64,000 bases of DNA from CAVQFB01 sp963711675 (GCA_963711675.1 CAVQFB010000003.1:1-64000), one strand, 5' to 3'; positions 17,518 to 26,641 are shown, counted from the stretch's first letter. Notes: a model not told the origin generated them from the sequence alone. A program made the numbers and translations.

Positions 17518-18047
17518 TCAAGCAACCTCGGGTTGAGCTTCGACCGTGGGCTGGACCGCTCTTGGCAGTTCGAACTCGAGCAGCCCCGCTTGCAGTTTGA
17601 TCGATGCTCGCTCCGGCACAATCGCTACCGGAAGCGCGATGACCCGAAAAATCTGGTCGGGATACCAGTCGATGTACTCGAGTTTCCCTCCCTCACTTTG
17701 GGTTGCACTAGTTTCTCTCTTGCCGTAGATAACGATGGTTGACGGCTGCACGCTCACTTTGAGTTCACTCTCGTGGAAACCGAGAACATTGGCGCGCACA
17801 GAGACCTGTTCTGCTGACTCCGAAATGAGACGGGCACTGGGCGAAGCAATTCCGACTCCGCGCGGAACCAGTCTTCCCAATCGTGACCGTGCTGGAGGCC
17901 ACGAGCTTCGAACAATTCATATGCACGACGGGCGATACCAATCTGAACGTCTTGCATGACGCTTCGAAGGTTTTCAGGATCAGACAGGATCAATTGCGTC
18001 GCGGGTCGTGATTGGGGCTGCTGCGGAGATACCTTTCGGTGTTTCAT
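17518..18047 (-). pseudogene. DUF2934-Hsp20 protein with a frameshift
   Basis: Two minus frames make one protein. The first begins after a perfect AAGGAGG box (MKHRKVSPQQPQ) and holds a DUF2934 helix pair, RRAYELFEARGLQHGHDWED, then WFRAESELLRPVPV. The second continues as an alpha-crystallin domain: SVRANVLGFHESELKVSVQP, IVIYGKRE, then QIFRVIALPV and LLEFELPRAV. The family keeps these in one frame, so an indel near 17825-17840 splits it. No classical slippery heptamer is visible. If intact it would be a small ATP-independent chaperone. As read, the first frame ends after about 97 residues and the crystallin frame has only a TTG start. Confidence 0.75.
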
Positions 18048-18302
18048 GGCACCCTCCTTCGGTGGTGTTGGAACCTACCCTCCGCCGAGAGGCGATGCCG
18101 CGCTCTGCTCGGTTGGACGGCAGAGGTGGAGTGCCGACTTTCGGAATGACTCCCGATCCCTCTTTCTTTATTACTCCAACGTGCCCTCAAAAGTCAGTGA
18201 TGGAAGGCAGTCCTCGATGTTCTTCCTTGGCTCCAAATCGGACGAAATCAGGAGCTCTCCAAGAAAAAACACCAGCGCTTGAATTTCGAGAAGCGGATAA
18301 TG

Positions 18303-18495
18303 GAAGTAGCGGAATACGAGGTTCTCCACATTGCAAGCGCTATACAGGGCGATCGATACCTGCCGGCACACGGCACGAAAAGAGATGCCGGTTTGGGGCG
18401 ACCTGTTCTGGCGCATGAGCGAGGGGCACACCTCAGAGGTGCAGTTGCGCGTCGCCAACTTGGACAAGTACATCGAATCACTGCAAGCGAAATAG
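18303..18495 (+). pseudogene. C-terminal relic of a c-type cytochrome
   Basis: Two adjacent plus frames give LPAHGTKRD and then MPVWGDLFWRM, SEVQLRVANLDKYIESLQAK and a stop. This is the end of an exported mono-heme cytochrome c (xxHGTRxMPVWGxxF...LxxYIxSLQ), with the axial Met in MPVWG. The CxxCH heme site and everything before it are missing, and a one-base shift separates the two pieces near 18385. It lies just upstream of the CBS gene. Confidence 0.65.
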
Positions 18496-18534
18496 GGGGA
18501 CCCGTTTTGTGTGACCGCTGATCTGGAGGTCGTC

Positions 18535-19008
18535 ATGAAAGTCAGTGAAATAATGACCAACAACCCCGTATGCTGCTGGCCGTCCAGCTCCGCTCTCTCG
18601 GCCGCCCTGCTCATGCAGGAAACGGATTGCGGAATTGTGCCCGTTGTCCAAGATCCCTTCACCCCCAGACTGGTGGGAGTCGTTACCGATCGCGACCTCT
18701 GCCTGCATGTGGTCGCCGCCGGCAGGGATCCCGCGTCCACGTGGGTCGATGGATGTATGACAGAAGACCCTGTTTGCTGTACCGAGGAGGATGACGTTTC
18801 TCAGGCTCTCGAACTGATGAAGAAGCATCAGATCCGTCGTTTACCAGTGGTGAATGAAAAACACGAAATTGTTGGTATGTTATCCGTTAGCGATTTAGTG
18901 CATAAGGCGGGCCTCGAGGCCAGTGTGATCTCGGCAACCCTGCAAAGCATCTGCGAGCCTGTGCACGGAGCCAAACAGAGGATTGAACGGATCATTACGG
19001 CCGCCTGA
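18535..19008 (+). CDS. CBS-domain pair protein
   Basis: A 157-aa protein made of two CBS motifs forming one Bateman module. The first covers VSEIMTNNPVCCWPSSSALS to VGVVTDRDLCLHVVA; the second covers CMTEDPVCCTEEDDVSQALE to IVGMLSVSDLVHKA. Such modules bind adenine nucleotides and report energy state. No enzyme domain is attached, so the protein must act on a partner. TGGAGG precedes the ATG used here; eight extra residues are possible upstream. Four Cys in two NPVCC/DPVCC motifs are unusual and might add redox or metal sensitivity (inference). Confidence 0.85.
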   Translation: MKVSEIMTNNPVCCWPSSSALSAALLMQETDCGIVPVVQDPFTPRLVGVVTDRDLCLHVVAAGRDPASTWVDGCMTEDPVCCTEEDDVSQALELMKKHQIRRLPVVNEKHEIVGMLSVSDLVHKAGLEASVISATLQSICEPVHGAKQRIERIITAA

Positions 19009-19249
19009 TTGCTGCTTTGTCGCAGAGAAGGGCGAGGGGTAGTATTTCTTCTCTTGAACATCAGATCGGATTTGCGGTAGAGCCTGACTACCCCTTGATT
19101 ACGGCGACCGGCTCCAGCCGCGCAACTTTCCTGCCGATCCCCAGCCTGTGGACTACTTCAACCACACGCGACACATTCTTGTCGGCCGTCGGAGCCTGAA
19201 TGATTGATCCCATCACTGGGGAGTAGGGTCTTTTCAGGTTATGCAATTG

Positions 19250-20191
19250 CTAGGTCCAGGCATCCTGCAAACTGCCGAGTTGACCTACGGCTTCGCTGAC
19301 AATCTCCCTCGGTATGCCAAAGCGCTGTACAATTACGTCAATCAGCCGGGCACGATTTGCCAACACATGCACCGTTGATTTTTTCCCTTCCGATTCGACC
19401 AGCGTCAAATTGTGAATGAGCACGGAGCGACCCGGATAGAATCGCGTCAGCAATACCGAATTCAGGAACGTTGCATCGGCAGAGAATGATGCAGCGACCA
19501 CCTTGCTAAAATCCTCAATCGCCTTGGGCGCAGGCTTAGCCAGATAACCGTGGCGCAAGACTCCATCGCGATAGAGTTCAAGGCGCGAACACCCATTCGC
19601 GTCTTATGGCTTCAGGACGTAACGATCCCGACCCAAGGTGGTTTCATAATCCTTTACCAGGTCACGAGGAATGGGCTCCAGCAGCGGGGCGGCGTAGCCC
19701 GTGTCCAAAAGGTATTCTCGCCCTCCAGTCGTGACCATGTTCAGCGCGTGAACCTCCGGAGTCTGCATGTCTGCAGCACACAATTTCGCTTGGTATCCCA
19801 AGCTTCGAAGCAGTACGTGGAAATGGTAATTGTTGGAATAGCAGGTGCCGCCGAAATGGTACTTCTCGATCCCATCAAGATACTGTCGAATGTCGGGAAG
19901 GTCCACCAGTCCCAGACGCTTGCGGTAATAAAGCTTGGAAATATTCTCGAAGGGAATTTTGGTGAGATGTGTTGCCAGCAACTCGCGAAGAGCCTCCAGG
20001 CTGGGACGTTTTCGCGCGAGTCCCAAAATCGCCAAGTAGTGATCAGCGACCTCCTCAGGCAATGGCACCAGTGTTCGTTCAACTTGCATCGGCCACGAGG
20101 TTATCATTCTCTCCATTTTGCGGTTAGCAGGGAGAGCCAGGGCAACCCGTCGACTGTCGATGTCACTCGTTGGCTTCTCTAACCTGCACAA
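19250..20191 (-). pseudogene. Arylamine N-acetyltransferase with an in-frame stop
   Basis: One minus frame encodes a complete NAT of about 280-310 residues except for one TAA at 19604-19606. Before it come FENISKLYYRKRLGL, GGTCYSNNYHFHVLL (catalytic Cys), DMQTPEVHALNMV (catalytic His), YLLDTGYAAPLLEPIP (catalytic Asp) and RDRYVLKP. After it the same frame continues DANGCSRLELYRDGVLRHGY, LTRFYPGRSVLIHNLT and FGIPREIVSEAVGQL. A C-to-T change in CAA (Gln) would explain the stop. NATs acetylate arylamines from acetyl-CoA. The truncated form keeps the Cys-His-Asp triad but loses the C-terminal domain. Confidence 0.85.
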
Positions 20192-20499
20192 GCGCCGCCA
20201 AAAGCGCCCCGCCGGAGACTATTTGTTCTGCTCAGGCAACTGTGACAGTTGAGCCGTCGCCGACTACACGGCGAGTGTTGGGTTAGGACGCTTCGATCGG
20301 CTTTGGCTTGGCAACATCCAGCGACTCTTGCCACCGTCTCAAAATCGTAATCCCCTCCTGCGGCAGCTGGCTCAACCGAGCGACGACGGCGCGTTCTTTT
20401 CAATGCGAACAACTCCTGCAGAAATATTGAGGAGGTCTCCTCGGTTTCTTGACACGATGACGCTGCTGACATTTGAGGTTTTGGGTTATCCTCCACCGG
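20192..20499. other. Intergenic region, no supported gene
   Basis: About 310 bases downstream of the second DUF362 gene. A minus frame overlaps the DUF362 stop but has no ribosome site. A 35-codon stretch ending LPQEGITILRRWQESLDV looks protein-like on the minus strand but is preceded by a stop. No promoter or hairpin stood out. Confidence 0.4.
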
Positions 20500-21489
20500 T
20501 TACGACAACCGCTTGGTTCGTGTGCGTACCTTCTCGAACTCATACGTTCCCAAGCCGCGCGCGGCTGCCATTTGCAGGTATGGCAGAGAAGAGACTTCCA
20601 AATTCCAGTAGGCTTTGGCAACGTAGGCATCTAGCGCCACCGGATCGGTGCCCGCCACCAGCGTCTTTTTCAGCACGACATCCTCCAGGTTGCCTCCGGT
20701 CGGCCCATTTCGCATGAGCACGCGGTAACAATCGATCATGGTGAAGGTCGGGCGCACGAACTCTGCCAGGTCAACCAGGCTCTCGTGGATCTTCTGATGC
20801 AGCTGATGGCGAGGTCCACCCAGGATTCCGTACCAATTCTTCATGCCTAGAGTTGTGCCGGTCAGGCTGTGATGCTTGGCGATAGGAATATTGATGATTT
20901 TGTCGACATTCAGGAAAGGGTCGAAGACCGGCCAATTACGCAAGACTCGCCCTTGCAGGTCCACATCTTTGAATCTTGACGGATCGGGAAGGATGACCTC
21001 GGCGCCTCCGTTGCGCGCGACCTCTGCGATACCCGACCTCTGAAAACAACGGCGCGGCTCGTTGCAGCTAACATCGGTCACGATAACCTTCTTTGCTCCG
21101 GCATCCCAGCACTGCCGGACCACCTCGGCCACCACGGCAGGATTAGTGTTGGCGGCCTGTTCCGGGGTGCGGTCCCAGGCGATGTTCGGCTTCACCAGGA
21201 CAATGTCCGCTCGAGAGATGAAACGACGTATGCCACCCAGTTCCTCGATCGCCTGCCGAGCCAGCTGTGCGGGGTCCTCTCCTTGAATGACCGCCATCTC
21301 GGGCAATTGCGGACTAGCTGCGACGGCGTGGTTCCGCTTTCCGTTCATTGCCAGCACAGACTCGGGCCGCTGGCTATGTCCACTGAGCCACAATCCCAAG
21401 CCTGCAGTCCCCGCGGCAATGCCGCCAAGACGGAGCAGGCGAAGCAGGGCTTCCCGACGATTGAGTATCAGGTTCTCGGTCTGCTGCAT
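20500..21489 (-). CDS. Exported DUF362 protein (second copy)
   Basis: A 329-aa DUF362 protein. The start is the ATG before QQTENLILNRREALLRLLRL, a Tat-like leader (NRREALL plus a Gly/Ala-rich hydrophobic stretch). The body has the DUF362 marks: ADIVLVKPNIAWDRTPEQA, GAKKVIVTDVSCNEPRRCF, INIPIAKHHSLTGTTLGMKN with WYGILGG, and VAGTDPVALDAYVAKAYWNL. DUF362 proteins often accompany Fe-S and radical-SAM genes, but their reaction is unknown. It is divergent from the membrane synthase-like gene with only about 58 bases between them, so they probably share a control region. A second DUF362 gene lies six kb away in the same locus. Confidence 0.8.
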   Translation of the reverse strand: MQQTENLILNRREALLRLLRLGGIAAGTAGLGLWLSGHSQRPESVLAMNGKRNHAVAASPQLPEMAVIQGEDPAQLARQAIEELGGIRRFISRADIVLVKPNIAWDRTPEQAANTNPAVVAEVVRQCWDAGAKKVIVTDVSCNEPRRCFQRSGIAEVARNGGAEVILPDPSRFKDVDLQGRVLRNWPVFDPFLNVDKIINIPIAKHHSLTGTTLGMKNWYGILGGPRHQLHQKIHESLVDLAEFVRPTFTMIDCYRVLMRNGPTGGNLEDVVLKKTLVAGTDPVALDAYVAKAYWNLEVSSLPYLQMAAARGLGTYEFEKVRTRTKRLS

Positions 21490-21547
21490 GTCACATCCCG
21501 CCTCTGGCTTTGTAAAGTAAATTCTAATGTTGTAAGGGGGCATTGCT

Positions 21548-23878
21548 GTGCCCTTGCTCACAGTATCGAGTTCGTCTCGACCCACATCGGGAATCAGGGC
21601 CGCCCTGGCCCTGGTTGGATTGACTGCAGTGATTGGCCAGATCGTCCTTATGCGGGAACTCATTGTCGTCTTCAACGGGAATGAGATCTCTTTGGGAGTT
21701 GTTCTGGCCACGTGGCTGTTGTGGACGGCGGTCGGAAGCAGCCTGGCCAGTCACTTTGCCCTTTGGCAGAGCAGGTCTCGTCGCACGGTGGCGGCCCTCG
21801 AATGCCTGCTCGGGATCAGCTTGCTGCCCTCGGTCTGGGCCGTGCGGGCTTCCAGGGCTTTCTTCCAGACAGTGCATGGGGAGCTGGTCGGGCCGGTGCC
21901 GATGTTGCTTACATGCCTCGTCTGCCTGAGCGTATTTTGTGTTCTTTCGGGCGCCTTGTTCGTTGTTGCGACGCGAGTGTACCAACAGGAACATGCTGTC
22001 ACCAGCTCTCTTGCTTCCAGTTCGGGATATCTTCTTGAGGCTGCCGGCTCGGCGGTGGGCGGGACCTTGGCCAGCCTGGTATTGCTGCGTTCCCTTGAGT
22101 CTTTCCAGATCGCCGCCGTCGTTGCTGTGCTGAACCTATGCATGGCCGCAATCTTGCTCGTTGGACTCGGCCGCAAACAGGTCATGGCCGTGGTTCTGGT
22201 GGGGGTGTGTCTGACTTTCCCTCTTCTTATATATGTTGCGCCGCTATTGCTGCGATCCTCCCAGGCACATCTGTGGCAAAGATTCCGCCTGTTGGAATCC
22301 CGTGACTCGATTTATGGCAACCTGGCCATCATTGAGACTGGCAGTATCCGCAGCATCTATGACAACGGAATCATCCTGGCGAATGCGCCGGACGAGGCTG
22401 GCGCTGAAGAGGCGGTTCACTACGCGCTGTTGGAGCACCCTGCGCCGAGGAGGATTCTGCTCATCGGTGGCGGCGCCAACGGCAGTGTCGCTGAGGCCCT
22501 GAAGCACCCCACGGTCGAGCAGATAGATTATGTGGAGCTCGACCCCATGCTCATCAGCATGGCGAAGCAGTATTTCCCCGCACAGGTCGCCCCTCTGGTT
22601 GGGGATCGTCGAGTGCGAACCCATATTGCGGATGGCCGGCTGTACTTGAGGACGAGTCGCGACCGGTTTGACGTGATCACCGTTAGTTTGCCCGATCCGC
22701 AGACCGCGCAGTTGAACCGCTTCTACACCATCGAGTTTTTTCAGACTGCTCGCGAACATCTCACGGCGGGGGGACTGTTGGCCCTGCAGCTGCGTGCTTC
22801 AGAAGATTACATAAGCCCTGAGCTTGCCGAGTTTCTACGATGTATTGATCACACGTTGCGTGGTGTGTTCCCGTATGTGATTGCGATACCAGGTGAGAGC
22901 TTCCATTTCTTTGCTGCGATGCAGCCGAATGTTCTGACTGACGATCCGCAAGCGCTGATTGTCCGATTGCGGCAAAGGAACATACAGACTCAGTATGTTC
23001 GCGAATACTTCATTCCTTTCCGGATGATGCCGGATCGCATGGCGCAGGTTCGTCAATTACTGCAGCCCATGCCTGAAACGCCGGTGAATCGCGACTTCGA
23101 GCCGATCGCGTATTACTTCGACGTCATGTTATGGGGTGCTCAGTTCAAGGACAGCTATTACGGTGGGTTTGTGTGGGCAGGTCACTTCCAATTCATTCGT
23201 GTAGTGGTCTGCACTCTCATCGTCCTGTTATTGACGGCCGCTTGTCTAGCATACATACCAGGTCGCGAAAAACGTCTTCGAGCCACGACAGCGTGCTGTA
23301 TGGCGGCGACTGGATTCACGCTGATGGCACTGCAGATATTCGTGCTCCTGGCGTTCCAGTCCATTTACGGATACGTGTACCACCAACTCGCGATCCTGAT
23401 CGGCATGTTCATGGCGGGGATTGCTCTGGGAAGTTGGCTAGGTCTCGAATCTTTGCGTCACCGTATTCAGAACTCATTCATTACAGCCGCGGCGCTTACA
23501 CAGTTCCTGCTCGCTCTCTCGGCACCAATGCTGCTGCTGACGGTGACCGTACTTGCACGCACTTCCAGTGCGCCGGCGGCACAGCTCGTGGCGCAACTCG
23601 CCTTCCCCGCGTTGGCGGCGCTTTGCGGGATGGCGGGTGGCTATCAATTTTCCATCGCGACGCAGATCTACCTTCGCGACGACCGAACTAAAAGAGGGCT
23701 CGGCGTGCTGTACGCGGTTGATTTGCTGGGAGGGTGTGCCGGTGCCTTGCTGCTGAGCAGTTATCTCATTCCGGTCTTCGGTTTTTGGAAGACGGCATGG
23801 CTTACTGCGGCGGTGAACCTTGCCCCGGCAATCCTGGCCATGCGCGCGAGCCGGGAGTCAAAGGCATCTCGGGCATGA
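21548..23878 (+). CDS. Polytopic membrane protein with spermidine-synthase-like domain
   Basis: A 776-aa protein. Residues 1-230 hold about seven membrane helices (ALALVGLTAVIGQIVLMREL first). Residues 240-500 form a Rossmann SAM/dcSAM-binding domain: ILLIGGGANGSVAEAL, VELDPMLI, ADGRLYLR, then FDVITVSLPDPQTAQLNRFY, where synthases have their catalytic Asp loop. Residues 550-770 hold about seven more helices. Spermidine synthases transfer aminopropyl groups; in such membrane fusions the substrate is unknown. GTG start after AAGGGGG. The 3' end overlaps the convergent Memo-AMMECR1 gene by 77 bases. Association with AmmeMemoRadiSam genes suggests a joint pathway. Confidence 0.82.
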   Translation: MPLLTVSSSSRPTSGIRAALALVGLTAVIGQIVLMRELIVVFNGNEISLGVVLATWLLWTAVGSSLASHFALWQSRSRRTVAALECLLGISLLPSVWAVRASRAFFQTVHGELVGPVPMLLTCLVCLSVFCVLSGALFVVATRVYQQEHAVTSSLASSSGYLLEAAGSAVGGTLASLVLLRSLESFQIAAVVAVLNLCMAAILLVGLGRKQVMAVVLVGVCLTFPLLIYVAPLLLRSSQAHLWQRFRLLESRDSIYGNLAIIETGSIRSIYDNGIILANAPDEAGAEEAVHYALLEHPAPRRILLIGGGANGSVAEALKHPTVEQIDYVELDPMLISMAKQYFPAQVAPLVGDRRVRTHIADGRLYLRTSRDRFDVITVSLPDPQTAQLNRFYTIEFFQTAREHLTAGGLLALQLRASEDYISPELAEFLRCIDHTLRGVFPYVIAIPGESFHFFAAMQPNVLTDDPQALIVRLRQRNIQTQYVREYFIPFRMMPDRMAQVRQLLQPMPETPVNRDFEPIAYYFDVMLWGAQFKDSYYGGFVWAGHFQFIRVVVCTLIVLLLTAACLAYIPGREKRLRATTACCMAATGFTLMALQIFVLLAFQSIYGYVYHQLAILIGMFMAGIALGSWLGLESLRHRIQNSFITAAALTQFLLALSAPMLLLTVTVLARTSSAPAAQLVAQLAFPALAALCGMAGGYQFSIATQIYLRDDRTKRGLGVLYAVDLLGGCAGALLLSSYLIPVFGFWKTAWLTAAVNLAPAILAMRASRESKASRA

Positions 23879-25397
23879 GTGCTTGGGGAGTGGTCTCTCC
23901 AAGTACCACCGCGGTGAACATAAAGATGTCGGTATCCTCATCTTTCCAACAACCAGCACGCATTCCGGCTTTAGCGCAGGTCTCGTCCAGAAATTCTTTC
24001 CGGTCCCAGCGCTGTTCCACAGGAACTTGTGGGAGCAATAGACCCTCGCGATCGCCATTTTTCATCAACAGACCGTGCTTGCCGACCTTGATCTGTTCTA
24101 TGTTTTGTACCCTCCGCAACGGCGAAAGCACAGAGATTTCGTATTCCAACTGCTTCAATTCCGACGCAGAAACAGGTGGAAAGCGCGGATCACGCAACGC
24201 CGCCAGGGTCGAAGTATCGCGCACCGTGAGGTACAGCGGTTTCGTCGCAGAGGTGTACCCAATGCATCCTCGCAGATCTCCCGACTTTTTCAGAGTCACG
24301 AAGGCGCCGCGCTCCTGGTTCAAGGCGTCGCTCGAACTGGCAGGCGGTTCATAAGCCTTCTTCTCCTGCACTGCGTACTCTACTGCCTTGCGCGCCAGCG
24401 CGAGCAGTTCGCTCTTATCGTGGCTGCTCAGGAAGAATGGCTGCTCCGCTGCTCGCTGGTTTTGAGTCTTCACGAAGGCGACGGCGCCATAGCCCACCAC
24501 GCGTGAGTAGTCACCTGCCATGTCGCCAGAATTGGCATACTTGAGCACGGTTGCTTGGCTGGCTCCCATGCGTTCGGCGGCGATCATGGCTGCAACAATC
24601 GGTGCTCCTCCACAGGCTTCCCACACCCGCATCTCGAAGTTCTGCGACATGCTGAAGTAGTCCCAGTCGTGAACTGCGGTCAGCGTTTTGTGGTCAATCT
24701 TTACCGCTTCTTCGTAGGGGTGATAGTGCGACAAGTCAGAGCTGGCGACGATCAGTGTGTCGCCACCTCGAATCAACTTCGCCAAGGCTACTCCCAATGC
24801 ACGACTGTTTTCGTAGCTCTGATCTCCCATCACTACGGCGACGAGTTCGAACTCGCCCAACACGCGCTGCAGCCATGGCAATTGCACTTCGAGGGCGTGC
24901 TCCGCGCCTCGTGGTCCCGGGACGTGACCGCGATCTGACATTTTGATGGTCGCGCTCATCTTGGCGAGCTGTTGAGCAAATGTCTTGTCGATGGGGATTG
25001 TCCCGAGGGGCGTTGTGTAAGCGTCGCCATTGAAGACAGATGTAAAGGCGAAAGACTCGAAATGCGAAGGTGCAATCACTACGACGCGGGAGAACTTGCG
25101 TCCTTTCAGAGTTGAATAAGTATAGGCCGCGACAGGGCCCGAGAACGGATAGCCGGCGTGCGGCGCGACCACGGCGAGTATCGGATCGTTGATCTGTGCG
25201 GGCGCGGCGCGAGCCAACATGTCGTCAATCATCGCGGCTAACACCTTGGGATCAGCCGGATAAAAACTGCCTGCTACTCCGGGCTGGCGTATGTTCTGCG
25301 CATTGGCCGTTCCGGAACACTGCGCTCCCAGAAAGGTGAAAAGAATGATCAAGGCAGCGGCTGCCCAACAGGGTGCGGAGCAGATTCTTATCATCAT
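23802..25397 (-). CDS. Exported Memo-AMMECR1 fusion (AmmeMemoRadiSam B + A)
   Basis: A 531-aa two-domain protein. A hydrophobic leader (AALIILFTFLGAQCSG) could be a Sec or lipoprotein signal (LGAQC). Residues 35-310 are Memo-like: FYPADPKVLAAMIDDML, VVAPHAGYPFSGPVAAYTY, IAPSHFESF, ASSDLSHYHPYEEA and EACGGAPIVAAMIAAE, keeping the His/His/His/Cys metal-pocket residues. Residues 330-510 are AMMECR1: RGAFVTLKKSGDLRGCIGYT, DPRFPPVSASELKQLEYEIS, DREGLLLPQVPVEQRWDRKE. GGGAGGAGG precedes the start. The radical-SAM partner is 20 bases upstream in the same operon. The fusion and the leader imply one envelope-located protein. The product of the system is not known. Confidence 0.9.
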   Translation of the reverse strand: MMIRICSAPCWAAAALIILFTFLGAQCSGTANAQNIRQPGVAGSFYPADPKVLAAMIDDMLARAAPAQINDPILAVVAPHAGYPFSGPVAAYTYSTLKGRKFSRVVVIAPSHFESFAFTSVFNGDAYTTPLGTIPIDKTFAQQLAKMSATIKMSDRGHVPGPRGAEHALEVQLPWLQRVLGEFELVAVVMGDQSYENSRALGVALAKLIRGGDTLIVASSDLSHYHPYEEAVKIDHKTLTAVHDWDYFSMSQNFEMRVWEACGGAPIVAAMIAAERMGASQATVLKYANSGDMAGDYSRVVGYGAVAFVKTQNQRAAEQPFFLSSHDKSELLALARKAVEYAVQEKKAYEPPASSSDALNQERGAFVTLKKSGDLRGCIGYTSATKPLYLTVRDTSTLAALRDPRFPPVSASELKQLEYEISVLSPLRRVQNIEQIKVGKHGLLMKNGDREGLLLPQVPVEQRWDRKEFLDETCAKAGMRAGCWKDEDTDIFMFTAVVLGETTPQALMPEMPLTPGSRAWPGLPGQGSPPQ

Positions 25398-25416
25398 ATA
25401 TAGCCTCCTCCCACGG

Positions 25417-26616
25417 TCATGCGTGCCACACTCCCGGAATTGGCTGGTTGCAAAATGAACAATTCCCTTTGCGGATTAACATCTGCCTGGCCGTCAAACC
25501 CACGCGCTCCACCAGCATTCGGCGGCACTTCGGACAATAGGTATTCTCGGCAGGATGTCCGGGTACATTGCCGATGTAGACGTAGTGCAGTCCCTCGGCA
25601 TCGGCAATCGCTTTGGCACGCTCCAGCGTCGGAACCGGCGTGATGGGCAGGTTCTTCAACAGATATTGCGGATGAAATTGCGTGAAGTGCACAGGAACGT
25701 CCACCCCCAGGTTGGTCTTGATCCATCGAGCCAGACCGCGGAACTCAGAATCACCGTCGTTGAACGTGGGTACGACCAGATAGACAATCTCGGTCCACTT
25801 GCCCATCTTTCGCAAGGTGACCAGCGCGTCCAGCACAGGTTTCAACTCACCAACGACGACGTCGCGGTAATAGGACTCTGAGAACGCTTTCAGATCGATC
25901 TTGACCGCGTCCATCTTTTCGTATGCTGTTTTCAGGGCCTCTTCCTGCATGTATCCATTCGACACAACCACGCTTCGGATGCCCGCTTCGTGTCCGGCAT
26001 CGGCCACATCCATAAGGTATTCGCTGAAAACGACAGGCTCGCTGTAGGTGTAAGCGATGGTCGGGCACTGGTACTGCTTGGCTAGCGCTGCAACCGTCTT
26101 CGGGGGAGCATAATCAGCCGGAACCTGTTCCGGGCGCACCTGCGAGATGTCCCAGTTCTGGCAGAACTTGCAGTTGACGTTGCAGCCAGCCGTGGCTACG
26201 GAGAAGGCCAGCGTTCCTGGCAGGTAGTGAAACAGCGGCTTCTTCTCGATGGGGTCAATATGGGCCGCACACACGCGCGAGTGCACCAGCGAATAGTAGG
26301 TTCCGCTGCGGTTCTCCCGCACGCCACAATAACCGCGCTCCCGGTCCCCGACGGTGCATTCGCGGGGACACAGCTTGCACTTGATCTTCTTGTTCTGGAG
26401 TTTCTGATAGAACTTTGCTTCGACGGTGAATCGCGAATCGTCCTGTGTGGGACGAGCCCAGAGGGGCTTTATCGCGAAGGGTAGACCGATATTGCCGACG
26501 CCACATGCCGCTCCGGTTATTGCAGCGCACTTCAGGAAGGAACGGCGATCAAACGGCTTCTGTACTGCCGTGACCCCACGCTCAAGTTCGCATTCGGTTT
26601 CCACCTCGCGAGGCAT
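25417..26616 (-). CDS. AmmeMemoRadiSam radical-SAM enzyme with Tat leader
   Basis: A 399-aa radical-SAM protein. The canonical cluster is CNVNCKFCQNWDIS near residue 155. Upstream, CKLCPRECTVGDRERGYCG gives extra Cys, and a C-terminal pair of knuckles (CPKCRR.., CSFCNQPIPG) may hold a further metal site. The N-terminus carries a textbook twin-arginine signal, DRRSFLKCAAITGAACGVG, ending near PLWARP. Tat export of a radical-SAM enzyme would be surprising, since SAM is cytoplasmic; the signal may act as a membrane anchor or cofactor-check step. Genes on both sides are within 30 bases on the same strand. GAGG precedes the ATG. Confidence 0.9.
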   Translation of the reverse strand: MPREVETECELERGVTAVQKPFDRRSFLKCAAITGAACGVGNIGLPFAIKPLWARPTQDDSRFTVEAKFYQKLQNKKIKCKLCPRECTVGDRERGYCGVRENRSGTYYSLVHSRVCAAHIDPIEKKPLFHYLPGTLAFSVATAGCNVNCKFCQNWDISQVRPEQVPADYAPPKTVAALAKQYQCPTIAYTYSEPVVFSEYLMDVADAGHEAGIRSVVVSNGYMQEEALKTAYEKMDAVKIDLKAFSESYYRDVVVGELKPVLDALVTLRKMGKWTEIVYLVVPTFNDGDSEFRGLARWIKTNLGVDVPVHFTQFHPQYLLKNLPITPVPTLERAKAIADAEGLHYVYIGNVPGHPAENTYCPKCRRMLVERVGLTARQMLIRKGNCSFCNQPIPGVWHA

Positions 26617-26641
26617 GTTCGAACCTCAATCACGCCTGCAT

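Noticed and set aside
17801..17860. Programmed frameshifting in the Hsp20 gene
   Set aside because: No slippery heptamer or stimulatory hairpin is visible; a simple indel explains it.
18171..18740. Minus-strand 189-codon frame
   Set aside because: Antisense to the CBS gene and to the cytochrome relic; no family.
20179..20496. Minus-strand frame overlapping the DUF362 stop
   Set aside because: GTG start without ribosome site, low-complexity start, no family; the overlap alone is not enough.
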